64,000 nt of DNA from Anoxynatronum sibiricum (GTDB lineage Bacteria; Bacillota; Clostridia; Peptostreptococcales; Tindalliaceae): assembly GCF_039414295.1 (NCBI RefSeq), contig NZ_JBCITM010000008.1:62001-126000 (forward strand). The letters run 5' to 3'. The first letter of the stretch is position 1; each line of letters begins with the position of its first letter. The position numbers were made by a program, and so were the translations under genes. The notes beneath the pieces were generated by a model. It was not told the origin of the DNA and searched no databases. It saw only the letters and a program-made list of their open reading frames with translations. Positions 26,321-33,151 of the stretch are shown piece by piece.

Positions 26321-26773
26321 TTATTGGCGGCCGTAAGTTGCTTCCAGCTGGGTGATGAGATCCACCCGCCGCTGGTGCCGTCCGCCGTCAAAGCTGGTTT
26401 CCAGCCAGACTTTCACCAATTCCAGGGCCAGTTCAGGGCCAATGACCCGACCACCCAGGGCCAGTACATTGCTGTCGTTATGCTGCCGTGTGGAGCGGGC
26501 AGAATAACAGTCGGATACCAGGGCACATCGAATGCCAGGCACTTTATTGGCGGCAATGGAAATGCCAATGCCGGTGCCGCAGAGAAGAATGCCCCGCTGG
26601 TATTTTCCCGCCGCCACAGCCTCTGCCACCTTTTGGGCGTAAACCGGATAGTCACAGGATTCTTCCTCATGGGTGCCAAAATCGGTCACTTCATATTCCT
26701 GGTCAACCAGATGTTTATAAATCAATTCTTTCAGCGCATAGCCGCCATGATCACTGCCAATGGCAATTTTCAT
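26321..26773 (-). CDS. rpiB: Ribose 5-phosphate isomerase B
   Basis: This 150-residue RpiB/LacAB family enzyme of the pentose phosphate pathway interconverts ribose 5-phosphate and ribulose 5-phosphate. GSDHGGYALKELI at the N-terminus and GILLCGTGIGISIAANK, with the catalytic Cys (about residue 65), are present; YSARSTRQHNDSNVLALGGR carries the conserved His-Asn phosphate site. The start overlaps the ywlE stop by 4 nt (ATGA). The length is typical (about 145-150). Confidence 0.97.
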   Translation of the reverse strand: MKIAIGSDHGGYALKELIYKHLVDQEYEVTDFGTHEEESCDYPVYAQKVAEAVAAGKYQRGILLCGTGIGISIAANKVPGIRCALVSDCYSARSTRQHNDSNVLALGGRVIGPELALELVKVWLETSFDGGRHQRRVDLITQLEATYGRQ

Positions 26774-27252
26774 CTGCCTTCCACCACCCTTTCTTTCAGT
26801 TGAAGTGCCAGTTGATGAATCAGCGTTTCCAGATAATCTGCTGTCTGGCGGTAAACTTTTACCGAACCGCCAAAGGGGTCAGGCACTTCTCCCGCTTCCG
26901 GATCTCCGGTGACATATTCCGCCAGGGTAAACACCCTTCCGGCAGCCGCGGCATCCATCATCAGTACCGACTGGCGATGGGCTGCCGTCATGGTGAAGAC
27001 CAGATCGGCAGATTCCAGCAGCCGGGGTGTCACCCGCCGGCTCCGGTGATTTTCCAGGGGAAGGTCCTTTTCCTGCATCACTTCCACTGCCTGAGGGGAA
27101 GCTGGCTGCCCCTCCGACGCAAAGATGCCCGCCGACAGCACGTTGATCTGGTCTTCACCAATGCCCAACCGGTTCAGCGTACCCTGCAGCAATGCAGCGG
27201 CCATGGGGCTGCGGCATGTGTTTCCTGTGCAGACAAAGAGAATGATTTTCAA
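26770..27252 (-). CDS. ywlE: Low-molecular-weight protein phosphatase, YwlE-like (protein-arginine phosphatase)
   Basis: This 160-residue LMW phosphatase has the P-loop VCTGNTCRSPMAAALL. The Thr after the nucleophile Cys (CTGNTCR) matches YwlE, where that Thr favours phosphoarginine over phosphotyrosine. The general-acid Asp lies in VPDPFGGSVKVY (about residue 130). It starts with TTG (27250-27252) behind AAAGGAG. The tsaC-ywlE-rpiB order is the same as in Bacillus subtilis. No mcsB/ctsR is in the window, so the arginine-phosphatase role is a family inference. Confidence 0.88.
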   Translation of the reverse strand: MKIILFVCTGNTCRSPMAAALLQGTLNRLGIGEDQINVLSAGIFASEGQPASPQAVEVMQEKDLPLENHRSRRVTPRLLESADLVFTMTAAHRQSVLMMDAAAAGRVFTLAEYVTGDPEAGEVPDPFGGSVKVYRQTADYLETLIHQLALQLKERVVEGR

Positions 27253-27428
27253 GAATCTGCTCCTTTCCCGACACCGAACCGTCGATTCCTTTTTATTCTA
27301 CCGTATTCCCTGTGGTTCAACCATCTTTCGATGATCTTTTGTGAAAACTTTCTTTGCATGTCATTTTATGGCAGTCTTTGATTTTTTGGTTCGACCGGTT
27401 TTATCAGACACGCTTCTGATGCTATGCT

Positions 27429-28535
27429 TCAAGCTTCTTCCCACTGGTTACCCGCAGCTTTCACCAACCGGTTCATCAAGGCAAACCCCAGCGCGTTGTC
27501 AGACAAAGCTTCCGTGATAATCAGACTCGCCGGCGTCTCATCGAATTCCCGCAGCCGCAGGAAGAGGTTCGCTGCCATTTCTTCCGGGTGATGAACGCTT
27601 CCCAGTGACTTGACCACCAGGGGTAGTTTGGCTGTTTCAGGCATTTCGGCCAGTATTGCGGCGGTTTCGTCGGTGCAGAGAATGCCCATGACAGCTTCGG
27701 CTTTCTGATGGCGAAGGGCCAGGGTGATGAGGACATGAGCCGCTTCTGTGGTTGTTTCTGCCGGTCGTGATGACCGGGCCAGTATCAGGGGAGCTTTGGG
27801 AGCATAATGGGTGTATTTCATTCCCGGTGAACGGGGCGCTGTCACGGATTCCCCGCCGCCAAAATCCTTTTTCACCAGAGCAGCATCCACTGCCACATGA
27901 TCCACCACCATCAACAACATTTCCCGGGTAACGCCCCCGGGTCTGAGGATCACCGGAAAGCTGCCGGTGGCATCCACCACGGTGGATTCCAGCCCCACTT
28001 CACAGGGGCCTCCGTCAATAATGGCATCCACCCGCCCCTCCAGGTCTTTCACCACATGACTGCCACGGGTGGGGCTGGGACGCCCTGACTGATTGGCGCT
28101 GGGGGCCGCCACCGGAACCCCTGCCAGGGCGATGAGCCGCCGGGCCAGGGGATGGGCCGGCATGCGCAGGGCAACGGTATCCAGTCCCGCTGTCACCATG
28201 TCAGGGACCGCCGGTGATTTTTCCAAAATGATGGTGAGGGGCCCCGGCCAGAAATGGGCCATCAACTTCCGGGCCAGGGGAGTCACCGTTTTCACCAGGG
28301 GTTCTATGTCTTCTGGGGCCGCCACATGAACGATGAGGGGATTATCGGAAGGACGCCCCTTGGCTTCAAAAATGGCCGCCAGTGCCCGGGGATTGGTGGC
28401 ATCCGCTCCCAGTCCGTAGACGGTCTCTGTGGGGAAGGCCACGGTCTTTCCTGCTGCCAGCATACGGGCAAAGGGCTGCAGGGCTTCATCGGTAAAGAGT
28501 TGGGGGTCGATGGTGGCGAAACGGGTTGTTTTCAT
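27429..28535 (-). CDS. tsaC: L-threonylcarbamoyladenylate synthase (Sua5/YwlC)
   Basis: This 368-residue enzyme makes the threonylcarbamoyl-AMP used for t6A37 of ANN-decoding tRNAs. The YrdC/TsaC domain fills the first 210 residues: GKTVAFPTETVYGLGADA, AKGRPSDNPLIVHV, FWPGPLTIIL and APSANQSGRPSPT, then a linker and the C-terminal Sua5 domain of the long form. The ATG has an AAAGGAGACG site. A terminator separates it from prfA, so it probably has its own promoter. No terminator is clear before ywlE. Confidence 0.96.
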   Translation of the reverse strand: MKTTRFATIDPQLFTDEALQPFARMLAAGKTVAFPTETVYGLGADATNPRALAAIFEAKGRPSDNPLIVHVAAPEDIEPLVKTVTPLARKLMAHFWPGPLTIILEKSPAVPDMVTAGLDTVALRMPAHPLARRLIALAGVPVAAPSANQSGRPSPTRGSHVVKDLEGRVDAIIDGGPCEVGLESTVVDATGSFPVILRPGGVTREMLLMVVDHVAVDAALVKKDFGGGESVTAPRSPGMKYTHYAPKAPLILARSSRPAETTTEAAHVLITLALRHQKAEAVMGILCTDETAAILAEMPETAKLPLVVKSLGSVHHPEEMAANLFLRLREFDETPASLIITEALSDNALGFALMNRLVKAAGNQWEEA

Positions 28536-28561
28536 GGCGTCTCCTTTACATTCAAACCTGC

Positions 28562-28594
28562 AAAAAGAGGCAGGGGAACCGTCCCCGTGCCTCT
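28562..28594 (-). terminator. Intrinsic terminator after prfA
   Basis: The stem pairs AGAGGCA (28566-28572) with TGCCTCT (28588-28594), plus an inner GGGG/CCCC pairing with one bulged base. It is followed on the minus strand by a T-run (plus A28562-28566). It lies 14 nt past the prfA stop, between prfA and tsaC. Confidence 0.85.
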
Positions 28595-28607
28595 TGTGGT
28601 GTGCACC

Positions 28608-29678
28608 TTATGCCATGGCTTTCATTTTTTCTGCCTGATCGGTGGTGATCAGTGCCTGGATCATGGCGTCAAGATCTCCCTGCATGAAGGAGTCCAACTG
28701 ATAGAGGGTCATGTTGATGCGATGGTCGGTGACCCGGCCCTGGGGATAGTTATAGGTGCGAATCCGTTCGCTTCTGTCGCCGGAACCAACCTGACTTTTC
28801 CGGTCGGCAGCGATGGCCTGTTGCTGTTCATGCACCATAATGTCATACAGCCGGGCCTGGAGAACTTTCATCGCTTTGTCCTTGTTTTTCAGCTGGGACT
28901 TTTCATCCTGGCAGGACACTGACATCCCTGTGGGCAAGTGAGTGATACGCACCGCCGAGTCGGTGGTGTTGACGCTCTGACCGCCGTGGCCGGAAGCCCG
29001 AAACACGTCGATACGAATCTCATTGGGGTTAATCTCAAACTCCACGTCATCCACTTCTGGCAGTACTGCCACCGTTGCGGCTGAAGTGTGAATTCGCCCG
29101 CCTGACTCCGTGGCAGGAATTCGCTGTACCCGGTGGGTTCCGCTTTCAAATTTCATGCGGGAGTAAACCCCCTTGCCGCGGATCATAAAGATGACTTCCT
29201 TGTAACCGCCGATGCCGCTTTCGCTGGCACTCATGAGCTCCACCTTCCACCCCTGGTCTTCGGCAAAACGGGTGTACATGCGAAAGAGATCGGCGGCAAA
29301 AAGACCGGCTTCATCGCCGCCGGTGCCGGCACGCACCTCCACAATGACATTCTTATCGTCGTTGGGGTCTTTGGGCAGCAGCAATATCTGAAGCTGGTCC
29401 TCCAGGGCGACGACTTTTTCTTCAAGCTCATCCAGTTCCATCCGGGCCATGTCCCGCAGTTCGTCTTCCATGGATTTATCGTACAGAATGGCTTTTGTTT
29501 CGTCTGCCGCCTTCCGGGTTTCCATATAAGCCCGGTAGCAGGTAACAATTTCTTCCAGCTCGGCATGCTCTTTCACCAGCTTCTGCCACAGGTTTTGCTG
29601 ATTAATCACCTCTGGATCACTCAGCTGTGCTCCCAGGTCTTCGTATTTATCTTCTAAAAATGCCAGTTTTTCCAGCAT
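28608..29678 (-). CDS. prfA: Peptide chain release factor 1
   Basis: This 356-residue RF1 ends translation at UAA/UAG. It has the N-terminal helical domain, the stop-codon recognition tripeptide region IPATESGGRIHTSAATVAVLPE (PAT motif) and the GGQ motif in ASGHGGQSVNTTDSAVR (about residue 230), whose Gln is methylated by PrmC, encoded just upstream. The length is typical for RF1. The start ATG has AGGTGATGA upstream, and a good promoter lies in the 218-nt gap to prmC. Confidence 0.98.
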   Translation of the reverse strand: MLEKLAFLEDKYEDLGAQLSDPEVINQQNLWQKLVKEHAELEEIVTCYRAYMETRKAADETKAILYDKSMEDELRDMARMELDELEEKVVALEDQLQILLLPKDPNDDKNVIVEVRAGTGGDEAGLFAADLFRMYTRFAEDQGWKVELMSASESGIGGYKEVIFMIRGKGVYSRMKFESGTHRVQRIPATESGGRIHTSAATVAVLPEVDDVEFEINPNEIRIDVFRASGHGGQSVNTTDSAVRITHLPTGMSVSCQDEKSQLKNKDKAMKVLQARLYDIMVHEQQQAIAADRKSQVGSGDRSERIRTYNYPQGRVTDHRINMTLYQLDSFMQGDLDAMIQALITTDQAEKMKAMA

Positions 29679-29762
29679 GCGTCATCACCTATTCCTTATT
29701 TCATGTTTCACATTTCACATGCGCCGACAGACCTGATTCACAGGCATCTATTCCAACAATGT

Positions 29763-29791
29763 ATTATATCAAAAGAAGGCTCATATGGGAA
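29763..29791 (-). promoter_or_regulatory. Promoter of prfA
   Basis: On the minus strand TTCCCA (29786-29791), a 17-nt spacer and a perfect TATAAT (29763-29768) with a TGA extended -10 element lie about 85 nt upstream of the prfA start. This makes prfA separately transcribed from prmC. Confidence 0.7.
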
Positions 29792-29896
29792 CAGTCTACT
29801 CAAAGAAATTCCAAATCTGTGAGATCCTCTCTTCCTTTTCTCTCTCCTGCCTGAGTTCACTCAACCGATCTTTCCTGCCTGAGCTTTCTGATCTCT

Positions 29897-30853
29897 TCAG
29901 GTTGCTACACTGGGCCGGATGCCCATCACCACCCGGTCAATACCTGCCAGGTCCTGGAGACATTTCACTTCCAGAAACCCCTGTTCTTCCAGGAGCCTCA
30001 CCACCGCATTTCCCTGATCATAGCCAATCTCAAGGGCCAGCAAACCGCCGGGGCACAACAGCCGGGGAGACGCTGCCGCCAGCCGGCGGTAATAATCCAA
30101 GCCGTCAGCCCCTCCCGCCAGGGCAGTCACCGGCTCGTAGGCGGCCACAGAAGGGCTGAGGGCTGCCATGTCTTTTTCATTGATGTAAGGCGGGTTGGAC
30201 ACGATGAAATCCAGGCAGCCACCGCCATGACCCCATTGCGGTAATGCCCGGTTCTCCAGGTAAAACACCACCGGCTCCAGCAGGTCACCGGCCAGAGGAA
30301 TCACCCGATGGGTCAGCTGATGCCGCAGGATATTTTCAGCGGCCACTCCCAAAGCTTCCGACGAGAGGTCCACCGCCAGCATCATGATTTCCGGCACCAG
30401 CTTTGCCAGGCTCACGGCAATGCAACCGCTGCCGGTGCCAATGTCAGCCCCCTGCAGGCTGAAGGCTGGCAGCGTTTCATTTTTTGCTTGGAACTCTTCC
30501 CCAGCATTTTTATCAGAAACCTTCTTGTTCAACCAGTCCACCACTCGCTCCACCAGCAGCTCTGTTTCCGGCCGGGGGATCAGCACCGCCGGGTTCACGT
30601 GAAAATCAAACCCCATAAACTCCTGGCATTCGATGATATACGCCACCGGTTCCTGATGAAGACGCCTCTCCAGCAGTCGGTCTGCCTGCTGCACCTCCCC
30701 TTCTGCCAGGGGGCGCTCCGGGTACATGTGAAGGCGGATCCGTTCCACCTGGAGCACATGGGCCAGAAGCACCTCGGCATCCAGACGGGGGGTGGTGGCC
30801 CCCTCAAGGCTCAGTCGCTGCTCAGTGACTTTCAGCCATTCCCGACAAGTCAT
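29897..30853 (-). CDS. prmC: Release factor glutamine methyltransferase
   Basis: This 318-residue class I SAM-dependent methyltransferase modifies the GGQ glutamine of RF1/RF2. The N-terminal helical domain (EWLKVTEQRLSLEGATTPRLDAEVLLAHVL) is followed by IPRPETELLVE, the SAM motif ADIGTGSGCIAVSLA and the catalytic FIVSNPPYINEKDM (NPPY). The length is slightly above the usual 280-290, because of a Lys/Glu-rich insert near residue 130. I chose the ATG at 30851-30853: AAAGGA is nine nt upstream and the upstream stop lies 14 nt before it. It follows the flavoprotein gene in the same transcript. Confidence 0.95.
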   Translation of the reverse strand: MTCREWLKVTEQRLSLEGATTPRLDAEVLLAHVLQVERIRLHMYPERPLAEGEVQQADRLLERRLHQEPVAYIIECQEFMGFDFHVNPAVLIPRPETELLVERVVDWLNKKVSDKNAGEEFQAKNETLPAFSLQGADIGTGSGCIAVSLAKLVPEIMMLAVDLSSEALGVAAENILRHQLTHRVIPLAGDLLEPVVFYLENRALPQWGHGGGCLDFIVSNPPYINEKDMAALSPSVAAYEPVTALAGGADGLDYYRRLAAASPRLLCPGGLLALEIGYDQGNAVVRLLEEQGFLEVKCLQDLAGIDRVVMGIRPSVAT

Positions 30854-30867
30854 CGCTTCCATTCCTT

Positions 30868-32214
30868 TCATGATAGCTGCAGCAGGGCCATATGCAGTGC
30901 TTCTGAAAGAGTGGGATGCACCCACAACTGTTGCTTCAGATCATCCACCGTTTTCTTTTCGTCAATGAGCATTCCTGCCAGTCCCACCTGTTCGCTGATT
31001 TCGTAACCGGTCATCCAAATTCCCAGCAGGGTGCCATTTTCATGGACCAGCACTTTCACAAAGCCTTCCGGCTCTGCCTGTCCCATCCCCCGCCAGGTAT
31101 CGGCCCAGCGTACCTGGGCTTTCCGATAGGGGATCCCGGCAGCCTTCAGTTCCAACTCCTGCCTGCCGGCGCCACCGTTTTGGGGCAGGGTGAACATGGC
31201 CCTGGGCAGCGGGGCATAGCGCCAGGTGATGGGGGTGCCCCGGTTGAAGTGGTCTGCCAGCAACACCCCCTGCTGAATCCCCGTATGTCCCATTTCCATG
31301 CGGCCGTTCAAATCACCAATGCAATAGATATGCTCCACCGTCGTCTGGCAGTCATCGTTCACAGGAATGCGGCCATCCACCAGGGAAAGACCCGTCTTTT
31401 CCAGTCCTGCCGGCAGCACCGGCCGCCGGGTCATGGCCACCAGCGCCAGCTCTGCTTCATAGAGACGCCCATCCACTGCCTGCACTTCAACGCCGTTATC
31501 CACTGGCTTCACCGTTGCCACCTGGGTGGCAGTGTTCAGCGCCACGCCGTTGGCTTCCAGTCTTCGAAAGAGGGGGGCTGTCAGATCCGGGTCTGTTCCC
31601 GCCAGCAAATCAGGCTGCATTTCCAGTACGGTAACCCGACTCCCCAGCTCCGAAAAAAGGGAAGCAAATTCAAGTCCTTCCACATCGCCGCCCAGAATCA
31701 GGAGAGACGCAGGGGGTTCCGCGATGGCCACCGCTTCCCGATGGCTGATGATGTACTTGCCATCCAGCCGGACACCCGCCGGCGGTTTGGCTTCTGTTCC
31801 AGTGGCCAGCACCAGCCGGCGAAAAGTGATGGTTTCATCTCCCAACTGCACCCGCTGCGGGCCCAGCAGTTCCGGGTCTCCGTAAAGCAGGGTCACACCG
31901 GCGGCTGTCAGCTGTTCTTCCATGGTTTCGCTGACATCGGCCATGGTTTTGCGGCTGTCGGAAAGAATGGTTTCAGCCACCCCCGATGCCAGAGGCTCTT
32001 CTCCCGCAATGCCGCCGCTCCAGAATCCCCGCCGGGTTTTATGGGCTCGAATCCGGTCCATGATATATTTCACAGGCAGGCACCCCCATCGAAGCCCGGT
32101 GCCTCCCAAGGCTTCTTTTTCAATGAGCACGGGTTTTAGTCCCTGCCTGGCACACTGCAGGGCGCAGTGATAGCCCGCCGGACCGCCTCCTATGATCACC
32201 AGTTCTGTGTTCAT
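30868..32214 (-). CDS. Dihydrolipoamide-dehydrogenase-like flavoprotein lacking one redox cysteine
   Basis: This 448-residue protein has the fold of class I pyridine-nucleotide disulfide oxidoreductases. It shows FAD-binding VIIGGGPAGYHCALQCA at the N-terminus, ATG motifs (LVLATGTEAKPP), IYCIGDLNG for the second FAD contact, and a C-terminal dimer domain with WVHPTLSEAL, which keeps the active-site His of the partner subunit. However, the redox motif reads GGTGLRWGCLPVK where Lpd has GGTCLNxGCIPSK, so the first Cys is Gly. The NAD loop reads LGGDVEGLEFA, with Asp replacing the central Gly of GxGxxG. It may be a diaphorase/transhydrogenase-like or regulatory flavoprotein. I chose the second ATG (32212-32214) because GGAGG is correctly spaced. 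It lies upstream of prmC and divergent from the structured RNA. Confidence 0.85.
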   Translation of the reverse strand: MNTELVIIGGGPAGYHCALQCARQGLKPVLIEKEALGGTGLRWGCLPVKYIMDRIRAHKTRRGFWSGGIAGEEPLASGVAETILSDSRKTMADVSETMEEQLTAAGVTLLYGDPELLGPQRVQLGDETITFRRLVLATGTEAKPPAGVRLDGKYIISHREAVAIAEPPASLLILGGDVEGLEFASLFSELGSRVTVLEMQPDLLAGTDPDLTAPLFRRLEANGVALNTATQVATVKPVDNGVEVQAVDGRLYEAELALVAMTRRPVLPAGLEKTGLSLVDGRIPVNDDCQTTVEHIYCIGDLNGRMEMGHTGIQQGVLLADHFNRGTPITWRYAPLPRAMFTLPQNGGAGRQELELKAAGIPYRKAQVRWADTWRGMGQAEPEGFVKVLVHENGTLLGIWMTGYEISEQVGLAGMLIDEKKTVDDLKQQLWVHPTLSEALHMALLQLS

Positions 32215-32254
32215 CCCCATCCCTCCATTTTATGTCTGTCCATTGACTGATTCC

Positions 32255-32263
32255 ATTATATCA
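32255..32263 (-). promoter_or_regulatory. Extended -10 promoter of the flavoprotein-prmC unit
   Basis: The minus strand reads TGATATAAT, a perfect TATAAT with an extended TGn element, about 40 nt before the flavoprotein start. The -35 position is weak. An inverted repeat AAGCAG...CTGCTT (about 32277-32298) covers the expected -35 region and could be an operator. Confidence 0.6.
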
Positions 32264-32341
32264 CATCACTTTCCGAAAGCAGTCATCATCGGCTGCTTCG
32301 CCAAGAAAAGTGCTTCATCAAAAACAAAATGAAATTCCCTG

Positions 32342-32370
32342 TTTAAAGAAAATGACCTGTGGTATATAAA
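32342..32370 (+). promoter_or_regulatory. Promoter-like sequence for the plus-strand RNA
   Basis: TTTAAA (32342-32347), a 17-nt spacer and TATAAA (32365-32370) on the plus strand; TGG-TATATA within it also gives an extended -10 reading. Transcription would begin near 32377, just before the first hairpin of the proposed RNA. Confidence 0.55.
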
Positions 32371-32376
32371 GAACAC

Positions 32377-32721
32377 AATAGATTCCGGTAGTTCACTGTC
32401 AGTCTCGATGGACAGCGAAGAACTGATGGCTCTGATGATTCATCAGGAGTGGAAACCTTCTGGTTTCAACTGATTTTCGCGTGACTGAAGTGCCTCCGGC
32501 GAAAGCCGGACAAGGAACTCAGGTGAAGGTATTTCATCTGAGAACCCAGCAGTACCGTATCACCTGGAAAACCTGGTTTTCCAAATACCTTTGAAAGGCG
32601 TTGGTCTATGGACACAGAGCACACTCTCCCACCAAAGTATAAGAGAGGCTGGCACAGCTACTTCCGAATCTATTATGAATAAACGGGCGTCTCATCCACA
32701 GCGATGCAGGCGTCCGTTTTC
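32377..32721 (+). ncRNA. Candidate large structured non-coding RNA (unidentified)
   Basis: This stretch between the flavoprotein gene and rpmE has no protein-coding frame of useful length. It folds into a string of strong hairpins on the plus strand: 32396-32400/32411-32415 inside 32391-32394/32420-32423; CTGATG/CATCAG at 32432-32446; GAAACC/GGTTTC at 32452-32467; a 6-bp stem with a GAAA tetraloop at 32495-32510; a 10-bp stem at 32518-32542; a 7-bp stem TGGAAAA/TTTTCCA at 32565-32583; and a final 10-bp stem with a T-run (32682-32720). A promoter-like sequence lies upstream and rpmE's terminator faces it, so it reads as an independent gene of about 345 nt. It lacks tmRNA, RNase P and 6S landmarks. 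OLE RNA is one hypothesis, but those are usually longer. Confidence 0.65.
32682..32721 (+). terminator. Intrinsic terminator of the plus-strand RNA
   Basis: AACGGGCGTC (32682-32691) pairs with GGCGTCCGTT (32709-32718) over ten positions including two G-U pairs, followed by TTTT on the plus strand. It is oriented opposite to every protein gene nearby, which supports a plus-strand transcript ending here. Confidence 0.7.
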
Positions 32722-32741
32722 TGTATGCGAAAAAGCGGCAT

Positions 32742-32779
32742 AAAAAAAGAACCGCACTCCTCAGAAGGACTGTCGGTTC
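32742..32779 (-). terminator. Intrinsic terminator of rpmE
   Basis: A stem based on GAACCG (32749-32754) and CGGTTC (32774-32779), with an inner TCCT/AGGA pairing around a CAGA loop, is followed on the minus strand by seven T (plus A32742-32748). It ends the rpmE transcript and faces the terminator of the plus-strand RNA 20 nt away. Confidence 0.88.
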
Positions 32780-32802
32780 CCGGTTGACGCAATAAAATGA
32801 AC

Positions 32803-33000
32803 TTACACGCCGTATTTCTTCTTGAATTTTTCCACGCGGCCGCCCTTTTCCATTACCTTTTGTTTACCGGAGTAAAAGGGATGGCACTCGGAACAAATTT
32901 CCACGCGGATTTCCTCTTTGGTGGAACGGGTCTTGAACTCATTGCCGCATGCACAATGCACTTCCACTTCATTATAGTTCGGATGGATTCCTTCTTTCAT
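32803..33000 (-). CDS. rpmE: Ribosomal protein L31 (zinc-binding type)
   Basis: This 65-residue large-subunit protein begins MKEGIHPNYNEVEVHCACGN. Cys pairs CAC and CSEC (VEICSECHPFYSGKQK) form the zinc site of the C+ L31 type. The C-terminal GGRVEKFKKKYGV is characteristic. The start at 32998-33000 has an AGAGGTGAAGG site; the longer frame upstream lies in the untranslated leader. It is a single-gene unit with its own promoter and terminator, directly downstream of rho as in many Firmicutes. Confidence 0.98.
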   Translation of the reverse strand: MKEGIHPNYNEVEVHCACGNEFKTRSTKEEIRVEICSECHPFYSGKQKVMEKGGRVEKFKKKYGV

Positions 33001-33107
33001 TTCCTTCACCTCTTTCCCGTTCATGCTTCGATGGTTGCCAGCGGATGAACCGCATAATGTCATGAGCGATGTTGTCGGCTGCTGTCAACCGACTGTCATG
33101 AAAAGAA
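33001..33107 (-). promoter_or_regulatory. rpmE mRNA leader with two hairpins
   Basis: The leader of about 105 nt can form GTCGG/CCGAC (minus strand, loop of 10 nt) and GCGG/CCGC near the start region, with two TCATGA repeats. L31 leaders that bind L31 are known in Firmicutes. The length and hairpins fit an autoregulatory leader, but I cannot match the consensus by eye. Confidence 0.35.
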
Positions 33108-33114
33108 CGTCTCA

Positions 33115-33143
33115 ATTATAGCACAGCCCTGCAACAGGTGCAA
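33115..33143 (-). promoter_or_regulatory. Promoter of rpmE
   Basis: Minus strand TTGCAC (33138-33143), 17-nt spacer, TATAAT (33115-33120) with a TGC extended -10. It lies about 10-40 nt downstream of the rho stop codon and gives rpmE its own start site near 33108. Confidence 0.82.
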
Positions 33144-33151
33144 GCACATTC

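Noticed and set aside
32377..32721. tmRNA, RNase P RNA or 6S RNA as the identity of the plus-strand RNA
   Set aside because: No tRNA-like ends or tag reading frame, no GAGGAAAGUCC-type RNase P core, and no long central-bubble duplex as in 6S RNA were found on either strand.
32797..33048. Plus-strand frame opposite rpmE
   Set aside because: It is the antisense of L31, which has diagnostic zinc Cys pairs and its own promoter and terminator.
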